From Adiantum capillus-veneris (Eukaryota; Streptophyta; Polypodiopsida; Polypodiales; Pteridaceae): 64,000 nucleotides of DNA. The DNA lies in assembly GCA_014529385.2 (NCBI GenBank), contig CM043960.1:124601543-124665542 (forward strand). Reading direction: 5' to 3'. The notes beneath the pieces were generated by a model. It was given only the letters and a program-made list of their open reading frames with translations, was not told where the DNA came from and did no database searches. A program made the position numbers and the translations under genes. Shown piece by piece: positions 12,178-24,686 of this stretch; position 1 is the first letter of the stretch, and every line of letters begins with the position of its first letter.

Positions 12178-15100
12178 TATGGATGATAGGATGGTGTGTC
12201 CTTGTGCACATTGCAAGCATCAGATCTTTCAAAAATGAAAAATTTGCGACCGACACATACGCAATCACGGTCTCTTTTTGATAGAGCAACTACAAGACCT
12301 GCATTATCAATCTCATGGTCCAGAGACAATAGATCAAACTCCACAAGTAGATATTGCTCCAACTTCATCCTAGAGAAGACAATTTTCAAACAAATAGCCA
12401 TCGATTGAGTCCTCTTAACCAATATCTGATGCGACATTTCAAGAAGTAGAGATGGAGTAGATGTTAGATGTGTTCTTTGACATGGATCCCATCATTGAAA
12501 ACATAGAAGAAAACAACATTCAAGGCAATACTACCAACCAACTTCAACCATCCCATCCATATTGATGGCATGATAACAACGATAAAGAGGGTGAGATGAT
12601 GCAAACTCTTGCATGCATGCCGCTTTACAATGGTGCAAAAATCGTAGTTCTTCATATCGTTTTGGCAATGCTTAATTTGTAGTCTGTCTACGGGTGGTCT
12701 GACGCCTCAGTCACACAGCTTTTTAGGTAGATACATTGTATCCTAAGCATGATAAAGTGCAACTTATAGTTCAATAATGTGATCAAGGGGCTGACTTGTT
12801 CATGTAACGACAAATTTCTCAAAGAGCAAATCTTGCCAGAAGGGAATCACATGCCCCCTACCCGTCGAGTTGTTAAAAAGCTTCTTACTAATTTGGGCTT
12901 GGATTATCACAAAATACATGCATGTCCTAATGATTGTATACTTTTTTGCAATGAGTATGCAAATTTGGAACAGTGTCCCAATTGTGGATCAAACAGGTAT
13001 AGAGAGGACACACAAGGAAAATTTATCTGTGCAAAGGTCCTTCGACACTTTCCTATCATTCCAAGAATAAAGATCATGTTCAGGTGCAAGTCTGTAGCCG
13101 CTTTGATGACATGGCACTCAAATACTAGATCGATAGATGATGTGATGTGGGTACCTGCTGACTCTCGTACATGGAATCACATAGAGGAAAGTTGGCCTAC
13201 ATTTAATAATGAGCCTCAATGTATTCGCTTTGGTCTGGCAATGGACGGAGTAAACCCATTCGGATTATGAAGTTCGTCATGGAGCACGTGGCCTATTTCT
13301 CTGGTTAAGTATAATCTTCCACCATGGCTAGCTATCAACAAGAAGGGCCATCTGTTGTTGTCACTGATCGTCCCAGGAAAGTACAAAGCAAAGAACATGG
13401 ACGTCTATCTGGCACCACTTATAGAAGAGCTCCAAATCTTGTGGTGGACAGGAATCAATGTGGTTGATACGTCCCAACCAATCAGACTATGGAATGTACA
13501 TGTGCAAGGCATTCTCATGTGGATCATGCACGATTGGCCAGGCTTCGGTGAGTGTTCAGGTAAGTGCCTTTGAAACCCTCACACACATGTTATTCCTTGC
13601 TATGCCAACGCTTTTACATTTTAGGTTTTGTGCTTTTTCAGTCTTGAGTTACTCGGGCAATCATGCACGTCCGAAATGTGGTCCTTGACTTGGCTTCTGC
13701 CGCTCTGAGCATTTGAGCAAGACAACCTACAAGGAACATGGTAGATTTTTTCTTGAAGGACATGAGCTACATAGACCAAACATATGCAAATATGACATGC
13801 ATCCACTGAAAGCGAGAGATTGGAAAAACATGTGGCTGGAGAGGGAAGATTTCATGCCACCCGGAATGAAAAGACTTTCTTCTTCCATGAACGCTCATAC
13901 TGGAGTGACCTGTTGATTAATCATCTGCAATGCACATCTTCAAGAATGTAGGGGAGATCATATGGAAAACCATCACTAGAAAAAGGGAGAGCAAGGCCCA
14001 AAGAGATGATCCGCAAGCTGTGGGTTGAATGCCAAAGATGTGGCCTTGACTTAAACCCAATGAAAAGTTTGATATACCACAAGGTCCATGGGTTTTAAGT
14101 CATGCAGAAGAGCAACAAGTGAAGAAGACTATATCTTCATTCAAGACTCCCACTGGGTGCATGCAATGTTTGAAAATGGCCTTTATGAGAGATGACAATC
14201 TTAGTGGTCTTAAGTTCCATGATTGACACAAATTTTTAAATTTTATCTTACCAATTTCCATAAAGGATTGTTTGACAGATGACATTAGAAGAACAATCTA
14301 CAAAATTAGTGAGTTGGTATGCTGGATCAGTTCAAAAGAGATAAGAGAAGACAACATCAATGCAACACGCTTAAATGTTATTGAAGCAGTGTGCATGGTG
14401 GAGAAGTACTTTCCAACAAACATTCTTACCATCCAAATGCATGTACTTGTGCATGTGGTCGATGAAGTTGCAGTTGTTGGGGTAGCCCATAGCAGGTGGA
14501 TGCTCTTCTTGGAGAGATTTATGAAGACTTTAAAGGGGTTCATTTGTCAAAGGGCTCACCCTAAGGGTAGCATGGCGAAGGATGGCTTGTACAAGAGTCT
14601 CTTGTCCTCACCAATAAATTTTTGGGCTCAATTGATCTAGAGATGTCTCAAATGTGGACTACTGAGGTCAACGTCAAGGTGATAGGGGACGAGCCATAGA
14701 GACAAGGCATCATTAGGAAGATGGACATCACAATGCGAGAAAAGGTTATGAGATTTTACCTTCTCAACTCAGACATCATGCAAAAGTGGCTAGAGAGGTA
14801 CCAAGGGAAAATCAATAACGCTTGACAAATTGCCTGCAATTCAAGGACAACCGTGCCACTAGAAACCTTCCTTTTCTAGATCATCTTCAGAAATTGCTTA
14901 ACTTTCCAATTGGGCGGTGGTTAGATGTGACAATCTCAGAGGCAATGAGGAATGGAGTATTGATTACTAAAGAGGAAGAGGAGATGTCAAGGGGTTGCGA
15001 TTGGCATGTATATTTTCACAACTTCCTTTTTGAGCTCCACATGATCACATTACAATAACTTTAGGTATGTTTCAATTTTGTGGCTGCAGTATCACAAATG

Positions 15101-15570
15101 GAGCTTTGTGGTCGCATGTGAAACACTTCAGAGTGCAATGGATCGACAAACAAAGGGTCACTTTTGATAGTGGTGTTAGGGCAAGCTTCATCCAAGAAAG
15201 TAGGGTAGTGCCAGGAATGAGAACACGGAGACTAGCCAACTTGAATACTTTGGCTACAACCAAGACATCTTGAAGATTAGCTTTAGAAAGTTTGATATTT
15301 TTATCTTTTATGTCAAGTGGTTCAAAGTTATGTCAAGTGGCCCTAATGCAATTGTGCGCAAAAACAAGAGTGGATTGATTCAAGTGAAGTCTAGGCGGGT
15401 GTGGACAGATGCGCGGGATACATTCGTACTTCTGTAGCATTGTGAACAAGTTGTGTTCACACTAGATCCACTATGGAGAGAAAATGATGTGTCTTAACCG
15501 CGCTGGCTCTACGTTGTTCAAGTTGCTCCATGGAGCAAGTAAGTGTATGAAGGATTGGACGTTGAGGTCA
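12178..15570 (+). pseudogene. CACTA transposase, TNP2/TnpD type (decayed)
   Basis: Domains appear in the order known for plant CACTA transposases, but over several frames. At 12,178-12,350 there is a Transpos_assoc-like start (MDDRMVCPCAHCKHQIF, then a stop and HIRNHGLFLIEQL). A segment with PLYNGAK and YGWSDASVTQLF follows at about 12,600-12,735. The Transposase_21 core is open at 12,779-13,270 (GLDYHKIHACPNDCILF, CPNCGSNRY, KVLRHFPIIPR, IRFGLAMDGVNPFG). It continues after a frameshift at 13,290-13,560 (YNLPPWLAINKKGH, LIVPGK, DVYLAPLIEEL). A candidate intron lies at about 13,560-13,640. A DUF4218-like domain is at 14,272-14,640 (MHVLVHVVDEV, RWMLFLERFMKTLKGF), and a DUF4216-like tail at about 15,270-15,560 (DTFVLL, CEQVVFTLDPLW). 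At least five stops or frameshifts mean no functional product. The enzyme would have excised and reinserted the element. Confidence 0.92.
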
Positions 15571-15582
15571 AAGAGGTGATTC

Positions 15583-15903
15583 ATGAACAGTGTAGGGCTG
15601 ACAAATGATATAAGTTTGGATTTTGAGCTGGAGGTCAGTGGTGAGCATATGCCTGAATGTAGAGATAAGGTGTCAAATACTAAAGCTGATGCGGAGAGCG
15701 ATGAAGAAGTAGAGTTTGATGACGAAGATGTAGAAGTACAGATTGAGATGGACATCTTTGGTGCATCAGATCTCATAGAAGATGAGAGATTAACTAATGA
15801 TTTTTTCTTGGAACTCTTTTGTAAAACTCTTTTTATTAGTCCACAATACACTGTAGATTCATTCATTTGTGTTGGCGATTTGTTTATTTGTTATATGTAT
15901 TGA
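15583..15903 (+). pseudogene. Acidic C-terminal extension downstream of the TNP2 core
   Basis: A 106-residue open frame with a strongly acidic middle (EEVEFDDEDVEVQIEMD). Its position right after the DUF4216-like tail suggests that it is the end of the TNP2 protein, separated by the stop just before 15,583. Acidic tails at this place are seen in other plant CACTA transposases. It could also be a chance frame, but its composition differs from the surrounding AT-rich DNA. Confidence 0.55.
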
Positions 15904-15960
15904 TTAAGCGTTTCTTCTATAAACTAACATATTTTGTGGGTGTTATTTATGCATCTATAG

Positions 15961-17022
15961 CCATGGACGATGACAATGAGATTTACTCTCCTAGTTTTAG
16001 TTTTCTTGTCACTCCGGCTGGCATGTCACCCGAGCAGATGGGCTCTTTTTTGACATAGTTCACAGTAGAGCAGATTGCGATGGCACAAAATCTTTGGGCA
16101 GCAGGTTTCTCTAGACCTACTACAGTCAACCCTATGCCTAGGACTAGTGTGGTCCCTACACAAACCGGCCCCACACCTCAGTCGAGTGTGCCCCCTACAT
16201 CGTCGGGTGGTTCATCCTCGAGATGAGGTAGGCGTCATTTTGGAGGTGGTGGTTGTTGTGGTAGTAGTTCTACCGATGGGTCCATACCACCAAGAGAGAA
16301 TTCACCACTCTCTTCAGTAGATAGTTCACCGATGGCAGACCATGTACACCTTCGGGATCACACAAGCATGATCCTAGCAAGTTATACAAGAGCAAGGATG
16401 TGGCTGTTTTGGCGGGTAGGGTCAGAAAGGCCATGCGACAGAGGATCGGCAGCTCTATATAGTTCAATTTGGTCACTCTATGATGGAGATTTGGTATAAT
16501 CTCGACGATGAAAGAGAGAGTTACATTGTTGAGGCCATTCACAGAGAGTACAAGCCGGCAGAGCGGTACGATGCAGTCTTGAATGGCTAGATTTTGGGAG
16601 TGGCGAAGGCCACAATGTCACATCGTCGATCTGTTAGAGACAGGTACAATTCTGGTAGTCCAAAGCCGGCATGGTTGGATGCAGAGGAGTGGGCGGAGAT
16701 TGCACGAGAGACACAAGACAATTCTGACAGATTTCAGCAGCAGAGAGATGCAGCGAGAGCACGTTTGGAGTCTGCTGGAGCGTCACATCTTGGGAGGCTT
16801 CGACATGAGTTTGTAGGTATTATATGTATGCTTTGCATTGTTGAAAATATATATGTTATTTGAAGATTTATCTCATGATTAAACCATAATTTTGTAGGAA
16901 TTTTCCGTGAAACGCCTTCCGGCATGCCGAGAGGAGAAGTATGGGTACACGCATGGACTTGTGGCCCTTTTGACCCAGCTGCAAGAGGAGGGAGAGGACG
17001 TCGACTGGGAGGCATTACCATG
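15961..17022 (+). pseudogene. CACTA second gene, TnpA-like with Transposase_24-type domain (decayed)
   Basis: A start at 15,963 gives MDDDNEIYSPSF, then a Ser/Thr/Pro/Gly-rich stretch with stops. Basic residues follow (KLYKSKDVAVLAGRVRKAMR, about 16,380-16,460). The segment at 16,590-16,815 is the recognisable part: SVRDRYNSGSPKPAWLDAEE and RDAARARLESAGASHLGR resemble the plant Transposase_24 family, in which a W-rich segment precedes a basic coiled region. A likely intron (GTAGGTATTA to TTTTGTAG, about 16,814-16,897) leads to an exon with REEKYGYTHGLVALL. TnpA-type proteins bind subterminal repeats and assist the transposase. Several in-frame stops (16,057 and near 16,226) make it non-functional. 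Confidence 0.7.
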
Positions 17023-17149
17023 AGGGTCTTCTTGATATAGTCTTACTTAGTCATCTTGATACAGTCTTCTTGGTACAGTCTTTTTTGTAGCTGTGGTCTT
17101 CTTGATACAGTCTTACTCAGTGATTGTTTGCATGTACAATTTTGTAGTG

Positions 17150-17560
17150 ATTATGTTTATGGTTTTGGATTCCATTTGCAATTATGATTTGTTTTGCAAT
17201 TATGGTATGGCACAGAGGTTATGGTTATGGTATGGCACATAAGTTTTGGTTATGGTTTGGCAATCAAGTTATGGTTATGGTTTTGCAATCATGGTATGGT
17301 TAGGGTTTGGCAATCAAGTTATGGTTATGGTTTTGCAATGATGGTATGGCAATCATGTGATGGTTATGGTTATGGTTTTGCAATGATGGTATGGTTGTTA
17401 TGGTTATGGTATGAAAAGCAAGTTATGGTAATGGTTATGGTATGGGAAGTGGGTTATGTTTATGGTTTTGCAGTTTTTGAATCATGTTTTAATTATGGCT
17501 ATAAAATCTTTATGCCGTTGTGCCTATGGTTTGGGAGTCGATGTGATGGTTATGCTTTTG
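17150..17560. repeat. GGTTATGG-type minisatellite in the CACTA 3' arm
   Basis: About 400 bp of degenerate repeats built from GGTTATGG, TATGGCA and TTTTGCAATCA words, with a loose unit of 30-45 bp. The open frame 17,194-17,574, rich in Y, G and W, is the array translated and not a gene. It mirrors the AGGTTA block in the 5' arm, so both arms carry G-rich, T-rich arrays on the plus strand. Confidence 0.85.
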
Positions 17561-18032
17561 AGAAATTGTCATGATTAAGCTTTTGATTTTGTGGTTTTTT
17601 TATTTTTATAGTTTTGCTAATTTGTATACACTCGCTCTTTAGCGTCAACTTGTAGGTGGAGTGTGGTTGCTTCTGCACTCTTCATTTGGGCAGAGAGGGA
17701 TGTTTTTTGTTGCTGCACTACATGCAGCATCAGTTCCCAGCCCTCTTTGCCCACAAAAAAATTTGTCAGTTTGGTCGTCAGAAAAGAATTTGGTACACGC
17801 ACCGGTATGGGCATCGGAACAATTGTCGGTATATAAAAAAACTTTCGACGCATATAACCGCGTTTACTCTGACGCATATAACAACGTGTATTTTTTGACG
17901 GGATTTACCGGTCCATATACCAATGCTACGATACCGTCATGTATTCTGATGCTTATTTCAGTGAATTTTACTTTTAAAAGAAGCTTTGTCTTGTCCTTAT
18001 CTGTGCTGATTTTTGCGCGACGTGTTGTAGTG

Positions 18033-20364
18033 TTGGGATTTGATCTTTACCTGAGTTTCAATAGCGTGTAATTTTTTATGGTGGTGGTCTTGATTAAAGA
18101 TCTTGGCTATGGCTTAATTAGTGGTCTTTTAATCTTGTTCTTTGGCTATTGTTGGTCATTTTTCTAGGATTGGATTCTATTCTCATGACGTGGTTCTATT
18201 TGGGTATGGTTTGCTGGGGTTAGGAAGATTAATTTTTAAGCTTGCTTAACGCCACCTAATTATTGATTTGCTTGTTTTTTTACCGATAATACTGGATATT
18301 TTCATTTCTACATTGAAAGGTCTGGCATGGTCCACTATACAATAATGCTCATTCTTAAAGTTTGGAGTTAACTTGGCCTACCCTTCTTGGCTTTGTTCAC
18401 TGTCTTTTTGTCTTGGTTTGCTGACTTTGATCACTTTTATGCTGGCCTGGAACTTTTTACCACTACAAGCTTTTTTGACTTGTTATTTGGATTTCTTACC
18501 CTTCTATTTTAGATCTAGCATTGTTCTTTTATTGTACCAAACCCAAAGGCAAGGTCCATCATGAAGTCAACCATCCAAATAAGCTCACTTCCAACAAAGG
18601 CAAGCCACCCCAAAAACTATTTTCACGGCCAATAGTGAAAATGAGAAGAACGCACAACCAAATGCAACATTGTTAAGCCATCTCCATATCACCCAAAATA
18701 CACGCAGGAGCAAGGGGAAAATGTTGATGGATTGACTGAATGGTCACCCACTTGGCTGGACACTCAGCCAAACACCACATTTGTACTCCATTATAGTTAT
18801 TCTACTATTCTCATTGAGCAAGCTAAGCCTTGGAGGAATTCCATTATGGATTTTTGGTAATTTGGGTCTTGACACTTGATTGTCGAACTTACTGAATTAG
18901 TGTTAAGCTAACCCTAATTTGTTTTGGTCTCTACTTCTTACTGCTAGAGTATAACACTATTGGTTACTGACTTTGGAATACTCTCGCTTTCAGAGTAGGG
19001 TTTGGTTCATCTGATTGAAGGGTTTGACTTTGAGCCATACAATATGACTGTTGTTACTATACAAAGTGTTTCTAATCACTTTGAAGCTGTAATTACATAT
19101 TTAGGTTTAAATTAGGGATGATTGGAGGTTGGAACTCTTTGATATGGTAAATGGTTACTTATAAGGCTAGATCATATGGTGCTACTTTGAGAATGCGGTT
19201 TTGACAGGGATATTTTAAACTTGAAAATTTGGAAATTACCTAGGTTTTTCCTAATAAAATATTGTAAAGCAATACTTTAAAAAACATGTATAAACTACTT
19301 AGAGTTTGCAAGTCTTTTCTTGGACATTACAATTTGGAAAGAAGTGGAAATACTTAAGTTTTTTTGCTTATACTTTTATACTTTTAAGCACTATTTAGGA
19401 TGGTAGCTGGTCTCATAATTTTTGAGGTGGACATGGATAACAATTGATTAGGGTGTTTGAAGCCTGGCATACGTAGCCAAGTCTAACAAATTTGTTGTAT
19501 TGACTATATGGATGCAAGTGAGAATTCTATCTTGACTTAAAAAGGTTTATCATGTTGCAATCTGACTCTGGAGACCCTTGAGGATTCGATCCAAGGTGAA
19601 CCCAAGAGTTTTGATTCTTTGTATAAAATTATTAGAATGATACCTCATTATTATTATTATATTGTACATTAATAAATCAAAGACTTATTCGTTTCTATAC
19701 AAATCCTTGCCTAGTCATCTAAAGCCAATCATCTTTAGAACGTCATGTTCCTTTGTGTATATTTATTTAATTTAATACTACAACACACACACACATACAC
19801 ACACAATCACCTAATTTTTATTCCTACACCTAAATGTGATGCAAGAGGTATGAGTAGCAGTCAAAATCAAGCAAGGATGGGGCTTCTATGATCTAGTATA
19901 GAAAAGGGTGAATGCAATGCTCCTACACACATTATTGAGACCTAATGCTAATTAGCCACCTAATTGTCTAGGAGAGAAGTGGCTTGAAAGCCTCAAACCC
20001 TAGAGCGTGCTCACACTAACCAATGGAGAGATGATCAAGCATAGGTAAGCAACTACAAAGATTGATGAATAGGCCTAGGTATGGAACCATGGGCTGTGAT
20101 AGCACTTGATGGGCTAGTTGGTGCAGAAGTGTACTCCCTAATCACCAATGACTAGCGTTAGGCTATGGAGGATGACTCCTTAGCTTTACCATGGTGTTAG
20201 GGTTAGGGTTATAGAGATGGTGATTAGGGTTATGCTATACCAAGACTCAAACCATAGAGCATGCTCACACTCACCAATGGATAACTAATCAAGCATAGGT
20301 ATGCAAATACAAAGATTGATGAATAGGCCTAGGTATGGAGCTGTGGGCTCTGATACCACGTGAT
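18033..20364. repeat. Large direct repeat, copy 2, segment b
   Basis: Collinear with about 1,596-3,470 of copy 1, resuming at the TTG target site of the CACTA element. An extra segment with no match in copy 1 lies at about 18,537-18,790. A local duplication of about 110 bp (about 19,990-20,100 and 20,238-20,345) has no partner in copy 1. The segment ends at the left LTR of a copia element. No host gene was seen. Confidence 0.85.
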
Positions 20365-20590
20365 TGTTGGAATTTGGGTTGCAAGAAAACACACACATCT
20401 TGGAGAAGACAAAGGAAGATCAAGGCCCACAATAGAGAGTGTGTTACTTAGTGTTCTATGGAAAGATAAGATAGCCCTAGAGTGATGGGCGTATATACAA
20501 AACACGAGGGGGAAAATCTCCTAGCGAGGGAAAAAATGCCCCGATGGTACTAAGTGTATTCACACACATCACTACCACATCTATATGGTA
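20365..20590 (-). repeat. Copia element, 3' LTR
   Basis: Matches 24,907-25,126 over its whole length. The right edge is uncertain because the expected TG/CA end is lost in an A-run followed by CCCCCCTGGGAGGG, which on the minus strand is the likely polypurine tract region. Confidence 0.8.
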
Positions 20591-20599
20591 AAAAACCCC

Positions 20600-22150
20600 C
20601 CTGGGAGGGATTTGATGAACGAGAGCTGGCACATAGTGGAAAGCTTCAAACTTCTCACGAGACAATGCCTTTGTGAAAAAGATCTGCAAAGTTGTTCTGT
20701 GTTGGCACATAAGACAATCTGACCTCTCTTGTTGCGAGCCTCCCTCTTACATAGTGGTGATTCACCTCAATGTTCTTTGTGCGAGCATGAAAAACATGGT
20801 TCCTCGCAACTGCCAATGCACTCTGACTTTCAATGAAGATAGTGTTGGAAGTGTCCTATCCAACACCCAAATTAGGCATTAGGCATCTGAGCCATACACA
20901 CTCAACCGTAGTTGTGAAGACTGCCTTGTACTTAGCTTCACAAAATTGGGATTGGCCATAGTAGGTTGCCTCTTGCTCAACCATGATATGCATGAGCTGA
21001 CAAGCATGAAAGAAAAACCACTTGTGGACACTCGTGTCCAGCCCAGTTTGAGTCTGAAAAAGCATGTAAACATGGTGGCAATGATCCCCCCTTGGGATAA
21101 AACAAGCCAAGATGTAAAGTGCCACTCAAGTAGCAAAAAATCCTCTTGACAATCTGCCAATGCTTAGATTATGGGCTATGCATGAATCTACTGACGTGTG
21201 AGACTGCAAAATGAATATCTAGGCTCGTGTTGCATACATAAATGAGGCAACCAACAACAGTTTGTTAAAGAGAGACATAGGTAGGATCACCAACATCATG
21301 AAGACTCAATTTCAAACCTGTTTCCATGGGAGTGGCAATAAGTTCGCAATCCTCAAGTCCAAATTTACGCAGCAAATTCTCTATGTAACTTTTAAGACAC
21401 AAGGCCATACCACCATCACAATTCTTAAACTGTATACCCAAGTAATGATGCAACACCCCCAAATCTTTCATCTTGAAAGTAGCACTCAAATCAGCCTTAA
21501 ATTCAGCAATATGTCCCTTATTTGGTCCAGTGATCAACAAATCATCCACATAGAGAATGACAATGAGAACTACATCACCCCTCCATCACCCTCACACTTT
21601 ACATACAATGTGCTTTCTATTGGACTGTTACAAAAGCCTCATTTGACCAAATGAGTGTCATCCTTCTCATACCAAGCACCAGCAGATTGCTTCAACCCAT
21701 ACAAATATTTCTTACATTTGCACACTTTATCTTCCTGCCCTTTAATGACAAAATCATGAGGCTATGTTACATAAACTTCCTCAGTTGTCACCATTAAAGA
21801 AACCAGTAACAATGTATGATTGATGTACATCCCAAACAAAATGAGATGCCAATGCACATAGAAAACATACAATAGTCGTACGGCAAGTGGGAGAAAAAGT
21901 CTCTTCATAATCGATGCCTTTTTGTTGTGCATAAGCTATTGCAAAAAGTCAATCCTTATAGCGATCAATATCACCATCTGGATTGTGTTTCAAATTGTAA
22001 ACCCACTTTGTACCAATGGCATTTTTTCCATGAGGCAAATCACATAAAGTCCATGTGTCATTTTCTATAAGTGCATCATATTTTGATTGCATGACAGCCA
22101 TCCAATTTTTTGAATTTTGTGCTTCATCTCAAAAGAAAGAGGTTCCTCAA
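20600..22150 (-). pseudogene. Copia reverse transcriptase and RNase H (decayed)
   Basis: Minus-strand fragments in several frames. Around 21,690-21,760 the frame reads CKCKKYLYGLKQSAGAWYEK. At 21,265-21,590 it carries the catalytic YVDDLLITG followed by MKDLGVLHHYLGIQF, the copia RT signature. RNase H pieces lie at 20,856-21,160 (CISWLSKRQPT, EAKYKAVFTTTVECVWLR) and the end at about 20,640-20,700 (IFFTKALSREKF). Frameshifts and stops separate the pieces. The enzyme would copy element RNA into DNA in virus-like particles. Confidence 0.9.
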
Positions 22151-22505
22151 CATCATGTAAGCTAGACACATCCAAATCATAACAATTTGATGCATAAGAG
22201 GCATGTCAAGAACCTGAACAAGTGCAAGTAGAAAAAGGTGCATCCAGTTTACTATCATGAAAAGTATGCACCAACCATTTTGGCATACCCCTAGTCTGCT
22301 CATTCCCATCCCTTTTCTCATCAAGTACATCATGTACGTCTGCATTGGTAATAGGTTGATCCATAATGTTTTTAGAAACCTCCATTAGATGTACATTTGC
22401 CTCATTAGAATTTACATTTGAACTTCCACCACTGAAAAGAGGCAACAAAGTGTCATAAATGTCATGTGAGCGTACATTATTGTCTCTAGTACATGACATC
22501 AAGGG

Positions 22506-23117
22506 CTAAATAGAATCTTCCACAAACACAATATCTCGTGAGACCAAGATAAGATTTGTTTGCGGATGATACAACCTGTAACCTTTGCTTTCAGCACTAT
22601 AATTAAAAAAATTACATTTGATAGCCTTATCATCCAATTTTATGTGATGTGTTTGTGGCACCAAAACATATGCCAAATAGCCAAAAACACACATGTGCTC
22701 AATAGAAGGATTTCTATCATGACATGCTTCATATGGAGTCACAGAATTTCAAAGATTTTGTAGGACACCTGTTTAGTACATAAGTGACACACATGATGGC
22801 CTCAAGCCAAAACAAATGTGGAAAAGCATGAATTTTGACCATACATCGTGCCATTTCTGTAAGTGACCTACTTTTCCTCTCGACAACACCATTTTGTTTA
22901 GGCGTATAAGGCAATGTACATTAGTGTTTTATCCCAAAACTAGCTAGAAATGAATTAAATTCATGAGACATATACTTCCCCCCTCAATCGGAACAGAGAA
23001 TACATTTTGAGATATTTTCAGCCACCATACCCAAAAATTTCTTGAAGCAGAAAAACACTTTGAAATTTTCTTTAAGCGGATATACCCATGCATGCGTGGA
23101 GTATTCATCAATGGAAG
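22506..23117 (-). pseudogene. Copia integrase core (decayed)
   Basis: All three acidic positions of the DDE core can be placed: D in the SIDEYSTHAW segment, D in CSD-stop-GGKYMSHEF, and E in PKQNGVVERKSRSL. One stop replaces the usual N after the second D. The downstream part (MTPYEACHDRNPSIEHMCVF) is the usual post-core segment. The frame is otherwise long, so most of the protein can still be read. Confidence 0.88.
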
Positions 23118-23771
23118 TCACAAAGTACAGGTAATTGACCAACGAGTTTGCATGGGACCACAAACATCACTATTCACAAGCTGCAACCTGCATGTGGCCC
23201 TAATTGAACCATCCTTTGGAAACTTGGAATGCTGCATCTTACCCAAAATACAACCTTCACAAAGATGTTTGATAGGTGCTTCAAGAGGCGGCAAAGAAGC
23301 AACCATATCATATTTTTGCAAATACAACAAAGTGGAAAAATTCAGATGTCCAAATCGTGCATGCCAAAGTTTTGCATCTGAAATAGCCTTAAAATCTACA
23401 ACTATATTCGCAAAATTCTGCCCACACTTGTCATACAAAGTGAGATTATCATTGAAAGTGAGATCGTGTACTGTACATCTGTCATCCACAAATTTGACTA
23501 CAAGACCAAGTCTAGCATGTGCAGAGATAGACAAAAGATTCTTCTTGATCAGGTACATACAATGCATCAACAAGTGTGAAAGAGCTAACATTTGCAGGAG
23601 TAAGCACAATCTTTCCAACTCCCTTGACCGGATAAGAGGCATTGTTGGCACAAGTGACTGAATTCCCATGAGGAACATCCTCAAGAGATGTAACCAAGTC
23701 AGGATGACAGGTAATGTGCTTGTAGCACCACTATCAAAGTACCACACTTGAACATCTACAGAAAATGACAA
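23118..23771 (-). pseudogene. Copia protease and GAG-pre-integrase segment
   Basis: A 217-codon open frame. The aspartic protease motif is WYFDSGATSTLP. The GAG-pre-integrase zinc-binding segment reads LWHARFGHLNFSTL, then CEGCILGKMQHSKFP. It runs straight into the integrase core of the neighbouring entry. The first methionine is probably not a biological start, because copia proteins are made as one polyprotein. Confidence 0.9.
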
Positions 23772-23841
23772 ACATGCATCATGAACAGAAGGATCATAAG
23801 TGCAGTCTACACTAAAATCCCATTTTGCATCAATATCAGCA

Positions 23842-24686
23842 TCACACTCTCATAGAAGTGGAACTAGCATTAGTAGTGGAACCAGCCTCTTTCTCCTTAG
23901 CCTCTTTGGCCTTCAACTTAGGACACTGCTTGATTAAATGATCATTAGCTTTACAATAATGGCAATGCATCTTATTTTTTTCCTTATCACCATAGTTTCT
24001 ATACAAATTACTACCATCATAAGCATTAGGAACATGCGATTTACCACTCGCAGAAGAACCATGACAAGTGGCTACATTGTTGTTACCACCTTTTCTTTGA
24101 GCAACAATAAAGGCCTGTTCAACTGCACACTGTCTACTCCTATTTTTTTTGGAAAGTGACTCTTGCAACAACATTGTGCACAATGCATCAAACTGACAGC
24201 TTCTGGATTTCCTTGGGTTATGAGTCTCTAAGTACTAGCAAAAATCTGCTAAGAATCTGGCAAGGCATCAAGAACAGTCTGCACAAGGGAGCTGTCTAAA
24301 ATGACTTCACCTACAGAAATAAGCTACTCATTGATATCCTTGACACCAACAAGGAAAGTTTCCATGTAATCTTCCTCATGCATAATCTTCAACTCCATCT
24401 CTTTATGCATCAATGTAACCTTTGTCTCATTGCAACTTGCATAAAGACCAGCTAAAATATCCCAAGCCTGCTTTGCAAATTTTGTTGAACAAATGTGAGT
24501 TGTAATATCACGCTTCAAAGACAACACAATCAATGCATGAGTCTGCTCATCTTTTACATCCCAACGAGCTTGCTCAGCCGTAGCAAAAACAGCTCTGGCA
24601 ACAAAACCATAGAAGACTATAAGGGACTTGTCATGCAGAAAATGGCACTGATAGAAATTTTGCACAAAATGACGAAATAGATGCAC
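23842..24686 (-). pseudogene. Copia gag with zinc knuckle (decayed)
   Basis: Two frames. At 24,324-24,686 is a UBN2-type capsid segment (ALIVLSLKRDI, FAKQAWDILAGLY, VTLMHKEMELKIM). At 23,842-24,183 is the nucleocapsid part with one CCHC knuckle, CHYCKANDHLIKQC, followed by a Lys/Glu-rich stretch. A frameshift or stop lies between 24,183 and 24,324. Gag packages the element RNA. Confidence 0.88.

Larger units (their letters stand above)
8591..18032 (+). mobile_element. CACTA (En/Spm-type) DNA transposon, complete ends, decayed genes
   Basis: The element begins CACTACAAGAGCCCGCGCG and its other end, read inward on the minus strand, begins CACTACAACACGTCGCGC; both share the CACTACAA terminus. 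It is flanked by the 3-bp target duplication TTG (8,588-8,590 and 18,033-18,035). Removing 8,591-18,032 plus one TTG restores exactly the order seen at 1,590-1,610 in copy 1. CACTA elements move by cut and paste through a TNP2/TnpD transposase and usually carry a TnpA-like second gene; both occur here on the plus strand in the usual order. Both genes have stops and frameshifts, so the element is no longer autonomous. The short subterminal words GACGCATATA and ACCGGTAGC recur near both ends and may be TnpA-type binding repeats. Confidence 0.95.

Noticed and set aside
17194-17574. 126-codon Tyr/Gly/Trp-rich frame that looks like a structural protein
   Set aside because: It is a GGTTATGG minisatellite read in one frame; codon pattern follows the DNA repeat.
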